Assembly: GCF_000720765.1 (NCBI RefSeq)
Contig: NZ_JODC01000012.1
Location: 175,754-239,753 of the forward strand
DNA: 64,000 bases
Reading direction: 5' to 3'
From: Streptomyces sp. NRRL S-646
GTDB taxonomy: Bacteria > Actinomycetota > Actinomycetes > Streptomycetales > Streptomycetaceae
This document shows, in pieces, positions 59,158-64,000 of this stretch (its first letter is position 1; the number at the start of each line of letters is the position of its first letter). Under the pieces are notes generated by a model. That model was not told the DNA's origin. It did no database searches and saw only the letters and a list, made by a program, of their open reading frames with translations. A program made the translations under genes and the position numbers.

Positions 59158-60396
59158 GTGACAACGCCGGACATTGCCGCGCGGCGCGTACGCGTACTGG
59201 GGGCCTGTGCCGCCCTGATGGTCGGCGCCCTCACCCTGACCGCCTGCGGTGGCGACGCCAACGCCAACTCCTCGGGCTCGTCGAGCGACAGCAAGGGCGG
59301 CAAGAGCTCGGCCGGGACGTCGACGGCGAAGATCGTCATCTCGGCGAAGGACGGCTCGACCGCCGCGTCGATCAACACGACCGGCGTGAAGGTCAGCGAC
59401 GGCAGGCTGACCGACGTGAAGATGACGGTGGCCGGGTCGGGACAGTCCGTTGCGGGGTCGATATCCGCTGACGGCGGGGTCTGGAAGCCCAAGGAGCAGC
59501 TGGAGCGCGGGACGAAGTACCAGATCTCGGCCACCGCGAAGGACGGGAACGGCCGTACGGCAGCCGCCAACTCCATCTTCACCACGGTCACTTCGGCCAA
59601 CAGCTTCATCGGGACGTACACGCCGGACAACGGGACGACGGTCGGCGTGGGCATGCCGGTGTCGTTCGACTTCGACAAGGTGATCAGCGACAAGAAGGCC
59701 GTGCAGTCGCACATCACGGTCACGTCGAGCAGCGGGCAGAAGGTGGTCGGGCACTGGTTCGGGGCGCAGCGGCTCGACTTCCGGCCCGAGGAGTACTGGA
59801 AGGCCGGCTCCAAGGTCACGATGAAGATCGACCTGGACGGCGTCGAGGGCGCGAACGGCGTCTACGGGGTGCAGAGGAAGACCGTCACCTTCACCATTGG
59901 GCGCTCGCAGGTCTCCACCGTGGATGTGAACACGCAGACCATGACGGTCGTGCGGGACGGCAGGACGCTCAAGTCGGTGCCGATCTCCTCGGGCAGCCCG
60001 GAGCACACGACGTACAACGGGCAGATGGTGATCTCCGAGAAGTTCGTGCAGACGCGCATGAACAGCCAGACGGTGGGCCTCGGCGGCGAGTACGACATCC
60101 CGGACGTGCCGCACGCGATGCGCCTGACGTCCTCCGGCACCTTCATTCACGGCAACTACTGGTACAACAGGGGCAATCCGCCCTTCGGTCGCCAGGGCAC
60201 CAGCCACGGCTGCGTCGGGCTCGCCGACGTGCAGGGCGCGGAGGGCGCCACGAACGCCAAGTGGTTCTACGACAACTCGCTCATCGGCGACGTCGTGATC
60301 GTCAAGAACTCCCCGGACAAGACGGTCTCCCCCGACAACGGGCTCAACGGCTGGAACATGTCGTGGAGCGAGTGGATGGCGGGGAGCGCCGCGTAA
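59158..60396 (+). CDS. L,D-transpeptidase (YkuD) lipoprotein with Ig-like domains
   Basis: 412 aa. A lipoprotein signal peptide ends at LTLTAC (lipobox Cys ~residue 30), followed by a Ser/Gly/Lys linker, two Ig-like domains (~50-240) and the YkuD domain with HGNYWYN and the catalytic SHGCVGL. It makes 3-3 crosslinks in peptidoglycan, insensitive to most penicillins. GTG at 59158 after GGAG. Complements the D,D-transpeptidase pair at 6.3-9.8 kb. Confidence 0.93.
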   Translation: MTTPDIAARRVRVLGACAALMVGALTLTACGGDANANSSGSSSDSKGGKSSAGTSTAKIVISAKDGSTAASINTTGVKVSDGRLTDVKMTVAGSGQSVAGSISADGGVWKPKEQLERGTKYQISATAKDGNGRTAAANSIFTTVTSANSFIGTYTPDNGTTVGVGMPVSFDFDKVISDKKAVQSHITVTSSSGQKVVGHWFGAQRLDFRPEEYWKAGSKVTMKIDLDGVEGANGVYGVQRKTVTFTIGRSQVSTVDVNTQTMTVVRDGRTLKSVPISSGSPEHTTYNGQMVISEKFVQTRMNSQTVGLGGEYDIPDVPHAMRLTSSGTFIHGNYWYNRGNPPFGRQGTSHGCVGLADVQGAEGATNAKWFYDNSLIGDVVIVKNSPDKTVSPDNGLNGWNMSWSEWMAGSAA

Positions 60397-60430
60397 TCGC
60401 CGTCTGAGCAACAACTTCTGACAGATCGTC

Positions 60431-60459
60431 GGGCCGTGTGGGAACTTCTCACACGGCCC
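60431..60459 (+). terminator. Terminator of the L,D-transpeptidase gene
   Basis: GGGCCGTGTG pairs perfectly with CACACGGCCC around a 9-base loop, 34 bases after the stop codon; GCGCGTTTTC follows. Confidence 0.85.
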
Positions 60460-60564
60460 GCGCGTTTTCTGTGCGTACGTTTTCTCGGTTCCCGGACATG
60501 ATGTCCGACCGAGGGGCTACGGTATGCACCCACAAGGTGACATGCAGCAACGCCGGGAGAAACC

Positions 60565-61311
60565 TTGAGCGTTCCGTACGAGACGGCAGCGTACGAACCA
60601 GCCGAGTCGCCCGAGTCTCCGGAGGAGCATCTCGAGCGGCTCCTCGGCCGTGCCCTGAACTCCTTCGAGCTGCCGGACGAGACGATACAGCGGCTGGACT
60701 GCGCACTGGCGCACGACAGTTCGCTGCACTCCGCGCACCACAGCGCGGGGCTGCACCGTGAGACGTACCGGCACACCTGGCTGCTCGCCGACGGCTCGGC
60801 GCTCACGCTGTGGGAGCTCGTGCACAACACCGCGCCGGGCAGCGCGGCGCAGCACGAGGTGTATGTCGACGAGGAGGAGCTGCGTGCGGCCACCGCGCGG
60901 CTGCCGCTGTCGCCGGACGCACCGGACTTCGAGCTTCCGGTGACGGTGCAGCTCTCGCCGATCCCCGCGCCGCGGCACGCGTATGTGCCGGACGATTCCG
61001 CGGATCATGCGCGTCGGCTGCTGCGCCGCGCGGAGAACCCGGACCGGCCGGGCGCGGAGACGGCCGCGCTGCTCGCTACGGCGTTCGCGCACCAGATAAC
61101 GCAGGCCTTCGGACGCCCGTGCCGGGCGGGCCGCGCGGGGCTGTGCTTCTCGCTCTACGAGCACGCGTTCCTGCTGCGTGACGGCGCGGAGATCTCCCTC
61201 TGGGAGGTCGAGCACACGGCGACGCCCGACGGGCGGCACATGTGCGAGGTGTACGTCAGCGAGGACGCGGCCCGGGATGCGATGGAGCGGCGGGCGGCTC
61301 AGGTCTCCTGA
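60565..61311 (+). CDS. Conserved streptomycete protein, DUF6227-like
   Basis: A 248-aa soluble protein with two similar halves: RETYRHTWLLADGSALTLWELVHN and LYEHAFLLRDGAEISLWEVEHT, each followed by EVYVDEEE or EVYVSED. I believe it is DUF6227; the function is unknown. TTG start at 60565 with GGGAGAAACC upstream. The internal duplication suggests a pseudo-dimeric fold. Confidence 0.75.
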   Translation: MSVPYETAAYEPAESPESPEEHLERLLGRALNSFELPDETIQRLDCALAHDSSLHSAHHSAGLHRETYRHTWLLADGSALTLWELVHNTAPGSAAQHEVYVDEEELRAATARLPLSPDAPDFELPVTVQLSPIPAPRHAYVPDDSADHARRLLRRAENPDRPGAETAALLATAFAHQITQAFGRPCRAGRAGLCFSLYEHAFLLRDGAEISLWEVEHTATPDGRHMCEVYVSEDAARDAMERRAAQVS

Positions 61312-61359
61312 GCCCTGGAGCCGACAGTGCCGGTCGGCGAGGTCCGCTGCGGCTCGGCA

Positions 61360-61440
61360 GCGCCCCTTCAGGGGCGCGGGGCTGTGTCGATGTGCGGCTC
61401 CGCCGCGTGGGCGCGACCAGCCACGACGGTGTCGCAGACG
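61360..61440. repeat. Streptomyces-type intergenic GC-rich repeat, copy D
   Basis: CGCCCCTTCAGGGGCG hairpin, CGGGGCTGTGTCGATGT, GCGGCTCCGCCGCGTGGGCG and CCAGCCACGACGG. It lies between the convergent DUF6227-like gene and the 93-aa membrane protein gene. Confidence 0.75.
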
Positions 61441-61495
61441 GTCGACGTCATAGCCCCCGCGGCAAAGCCGCACCTCGGGACAACCAGCGAAGCGC

Positions 61496-61777
61496 TCAGC
61501 GCCTGCCGCTCAGCTGTCGTACCAGGCCCGCGAACGCGTCCCGCTCCGCCGGGGTCAGATCGACGGACTCCCGATGGGGAGGGGCCAGCCGCTGGTGCGG
61601 GAAGGCGCGCAGCGGGGTGCGGCCGGTGAACCACAGGGTGCGGCAGGTCAGCCACAGACCGGCCCCGGAACGGCCGCGGCGCACCAGGCCGACCAGGCCG
61701 AGCACCCAGACGACGGCGGCCAGGGCAAGGACGGCCAGGCCCAGCGACTGGAGGATCGAGACGTGCTCATCGGGCAT
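61496..61777 (-). CDS. Small membrane protein of unknown function
   Basis: 93 aa. One strong hydrophobic span (~residues 9-30: LGLAVLALAAVVWVLGLVG) is followed by Arg-rich RRGRSGAG, then a soluble tail with LTPAERDAFAGLVRQL. ATG at 61777 (MPDEHVSIL). The tail resembles small actinobacterial membrane proteins; no function assigned. Confidence 0.6.
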   Translation of the reverse strand: MPDEHVSILQSLGLAVLALAAVVWVLGLVGLVRRGRSGAGLWLTCRTLWFTGRTPLRAFPHQRLAPPHRESVDLTPAERDAFAGLVRQLSGRR

Positions 61778-61793
61778 GCGCCCCAGTAGACAC

Positions 61794-61823
61794 CACGGTC
61801 CGGGACTTTGGTCCCGGACCGTG
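61794..61823 (-). terminator. Terminator of fruA
   Basis: A perfect 13-bp stem, CACGGTCCGGGAC / GTCCCGGACCGTG, with a 4-base TTTG loop, 36 bases beyond the fruA stop and just upstream of the small membrane protein gene. Confidence 0.88.
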
Positions 61824-61858
61824 ATGTATCCCACCAAAGCGACATGCGCACCCGGCGG

Positions 61859-63946
61859 TTACGCCGCGACTGGCTGCTTCGCAGTCGCCGTCGCCGTCGA
61901 CGTGTCGTCCGCCGTGCCGGGGCTCACGGTCCCGGATGCCGGCTTGCGCATGCCCTTCAGGAAGACCACCAGCGCGGTGGTGACGCACACGCCGACCGCG
62001 ATGGCGATCAGGTAGAGGAGGGCGTTGCCGATCAGCGGGACCACGAAGATGCCGCCGTGCGGAGCGCGCAGAGTGGCGCCGAAGGCCATCGACAGGGCGC
62101 CGGTGATCGCGCCGCCCACCATCGAGGAGGGGATGACGCGCAGCGGGTCGGCCGCGGCGAACGGGATCGCGCCCTCGGAGATGAAGGAGGCGCCCAGCAC
62201 CCAGGCGGCCTTGCCGTTCTCGCGCTCGGTCTCGGTGAAGAGCTTCCCGCGGACCGTGGTGGCCAGCGCCATCGCGAGCGGCGGGACCATGCCGGCGGCC
62301 ATCACCGCGGCCATGATCTTCATCGCGGAGTCGCTCGGGTTGGAGACCGCGATCCCGGCGGTGGCGAAGGTGTACGCGACCTTGTTGACGGGGCCGCCGA
62401 GGTCGAAGCACATCATCAGGCCGAGCAGCAGGCCGAGCAGGATGGCGTTGGAGCCGGAGAGACCGTTCAGCCAGTCGGTCATGCCCTTCTGGGCGGAGGC
62501 GATGGGCTTTCCGACCACGACGAACATCAGGAACCCGACGATCGCCGAGGAGATCAGCGGGATCACCACCACCGGCATGATGCCGCGCAGCACCGCCGGG
62601 ATGTTGATCTTCTGGATCGCCATCACCACGCCGCCGGCGAGCAGACCGGCGACCAGGCCGCCGAGGAAGCCCGCGTTGATCGTGGAGGCGATCATGCCGC
62701 CCACGAAGCCGGGGACGAGACCTGGCCGGTCCGCCATGCCGTAGGCGATGTAGCCCGCCAGGACCGGGACCAGGAAGCCGAAGGCCACTGCGCCGATCTG
62801 GAACATCAGGGCGGCCCAGCTGTCGGTCTGCGTCCACACGAAGTGGTCCATGACCGAGGGCGCCGACTTGATCTTGTAGCCGCCGACCGCGAAGCCGAGG
62901 GCGATCAGCAGACCGCCGGCCGCGACGAACGGGACCATGTAGCTGACTCCGGACATCAGCCACTTGCGCAGCTTGGTGCCGTAGCCCTCGCCGGACTCAC
63001 CGGCGCGCTCGACCGGGGTGCCGGGTGCGGCCCCCGCGGTGACCTCGCCGCGCTCGGCCTTGCCGCGCACCTCGGTGATCAGCTCGCCGGGCCGGTTGAT
63101 GCCCGCCTTCACGCCGACGTCGACGGTCGGCTTGCCGGCGAAGCGTTCCTTCTCCCGTACGGGCACGTCGTGCGCGAAGATCACGGCGTCCGCCGCGGCG
63201 ATGACGGCCGGGTCGAGCCGGGTGAAACCGGCCGAGCCCTGCGTCTCGACGACTACCTCGACGCCTGCCTCTCGGCCCGCGTTCTCCAGCGACTCGGCCG
63301 CCATGTACGTGTGCGCGATGCCGGTCGGACAGGAGGTGACGGCGACGATACGGAAGGGGCGCTCGTCCGCGGCGGGGGCGCCCGACGCCGGGGCGGACGC
63401 GTCCTCGACGCGCGCACCCGACGCCGGGGCCGTGCTGCCCGCTGCGGCGTCGGCGGAGGCCGCCCCCGACGCCGCAGCGGAGTCTTCGGAACCGGCCGCG
63501 GCCGGCTCGTCCCCGCGGATCAGTGCGGCCGCGGCCGCCGCGTCGCCCGCCGAGCGCAGTGCGTCGGTGAACTCGGCGTTCATCAGCTGCCGGGCCAGCG
63601 ACGACAGGATCGTCAGGTGGGCGTCGTCGGCGCCGGCGGGGGCCGCGATCAGAAAGATCAGGTCGGCGGGGCCGTCCGCCGCGCCGAAGTCGATGCCGGC
63701 GGCGCTGCGCCCGAAGGCGAGCGTCGGCTCGGTGACGTGCTCGCTGCGGCAGTGCGGGATGCCGATGCCGCCGTCGAGGCCGGTGGGCATCTGTGCTTCG
63801 CGCGCGGCCACGTCGGCGAGGAAGCCCTCCAGGTCGGTCACCCGGCCCAGGGCCACCATGCGCTCGGCGAGGGCACGCGCCGCCGCTTCCTTCGTATCGG
63901 CGGACAGGTCGAGGTCGACCAGGTCCGCGGTGATCATGTCGCTCAT
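61859..63946 (-). CDS. fruA: PTS fructose transporter subunit IIABC
   Basis: A 695-aa fused permease for fructose uptake and phosphorylation. EIIA (~1-145) with the phosphorylated His in GIGIPHCRSEH; an Ala/Ser/Pro linker (~146-195); EIIB (~196-295) with the Cys in VTSCPTGIAHTYMAAE; EIIC (~310-670) with GVSYMVPFVAAGGLLI and about eight to ten spans. ATG at 63946 follows AAGGAG. In Streptomyces fruK is usually just upstream; the window ends before it could be seen. Confidence 0.95.
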   Translation of the reverse strand: MSDMITADLVDLDLSADTKEAAARALAERMVALGRVTDLEGFLADVAAREAQMPTGLDGGIGIPHCRSEHVTEPTLAFGRSAAGIDFGAADGPADLIFLIAAPAGADDAHLTILSSLARQLMNAEFTDALRSAGDAAAAAALIRGDEPAAAGSEDSAAASGAASADAAAGSTAPASGARVEDASAPASGAPAADERPFRIVAVTSCPTGIAHTYMAAESLENAGREAGVEVVVETQGSAGFTRLDPAVIAAADAVIFAHDVPVREKERFAGKPTVDVGVKAGINRPGELITEVRGKAERGEVTAGAAPGTPVERAGESGEGYGTKLRKWLMSGVSYMVPFVAAGGLLIALGFAVGGYKIKSAPSVMDHFVWTQTDSWAALMFQIGAVAFGFLVPVLAGYIAYGMADRPGLVPGFVGGMIASTINAGFLGGLVAGLLAGGVVMAIQKINIPAVLRGIMPVVVIPLISSAIVGFLMFVVVGKPIASAQKGMTDWLNGLSGSNAILLGLLLGLMMCFDLGGPVNKVAYTFATAGIAVSNPSDSAMKIMAAVMAAGMVPPLAMALATTVRGKLFTETERENGKAAWVLGASFISEGAIPFAAADPLRVIPSSMVGGAITGALSMAFGATLRAPHGGIFVVPLIGNALLYLIAIAVGVCVTTALVVFLKGMRKPASGTVSPGTADDTSTATATAKQPVAA

Positions 63947-63976
63947 CGCGGGCTCCTTCGCACGCGTATCGCCCGG

Positions 63977-64000
63977 GGGGTGGGGTGGGCGGGGGGGGGG
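63977..64000. other. G-rich homopolymer end of window
   Basis: The window ends in runs of 4 to 9 G with single T or C breaks (read as C-rich upstream of fruA on its coding strand). It may be the 3' end of the upstream gene or a low-quality contig edge. I cannot read a coding frame from it. Confidence 0.4.

Overview
The window is a very GC-rich, densely coded stretch of a Streptomyces-type chromosome. GTG and TTG starts are common, 4-base ATGA/GTGA stop-start overlaps join many operon genes, and the gene set is typical of the genus: an rpfB-rsmA neighbourhood, an SsgA-like protein beside two penicillin-binding proteins, SepX/GlpR, a DUF397/Scr1 pair, and a protein O-mannosyltransferase. Gene order also resembles what I remember of the S. 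coelicolor SCO3150-SCO3196 region; I could not check that here.

Layout. 1-6.3 kb: start of rsmA, an rpfB-like muralytic enzyme, tatD, a zinc-ribbon protein and rsmI on the minus strand, then the divergent mannosyltransferase pmt. 6.3-10.3 kb: two tandem paralogous penicillin-binding proteins and an SsgA-like protein (probably SsgE). 10.4-13 kb: an ECF nickel/cobalt importer with a leaderless promoter and a Nur-type operator. 13-14.2 kb: the ohrR/ohr peroxide-resistance pair. 14.2-21 kb: a serine hydrolase, a DUF1876 protein, and an ABC exporter operon that ends in a very large secreted propeller/phosphoesterase. 21-28 kb (more accessory in character): EamA and YbaK; a methyltransferase overlapping an orphan salicylate synthase; an XRE/DUF397 pair with a frameshifted ATPase partner; a VapBC toxin-antitoxin pair; an isochorismatase-like hydrolase. 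28-34.6 kb: a TetR-controlled MMPL exporter and a Tricorn-like protease. 35-39 kb: an SDR/hydrolase/flavin-monooxygenase operon divergent from a MerR regulator. 39-39.8 kb: a decayed serine recombinase. 40-47.5 kb: xth, tRNA-Ala(CGC), and the galU-glp-moaC-mog-rimJ-sepX operon, which joins nucleotide-sugar, molybdenum-cofactor and divisome functions. 47.5-64 kb: penicillin acylase-like enzyme, K+/H+ antiporter, MFS, FmdB, MTA phosphorylase, SAF protein, mscL, LtrA, P1 peptidase, L,D-transpeptidase, a DUF6227-like protein and fruA.

A cell-envelope and cell-division theme recurs: RpfB, two PBPs, SsgE, SepX/Glp, L,D-transpeptidase, Pmt, MscL. A second theme is a GC-rich intergenic repeat present six times; one copy is translated in frame within the N-terminus of the OhrR-like regulator. 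No CRISPR array, phage cluster or large biosynthetic cluster is visible. The least ordinary loci are the orphan salicylate synthase pair, the exporter/phosphoesterase operon with its odd permease, and the exonised repeat.
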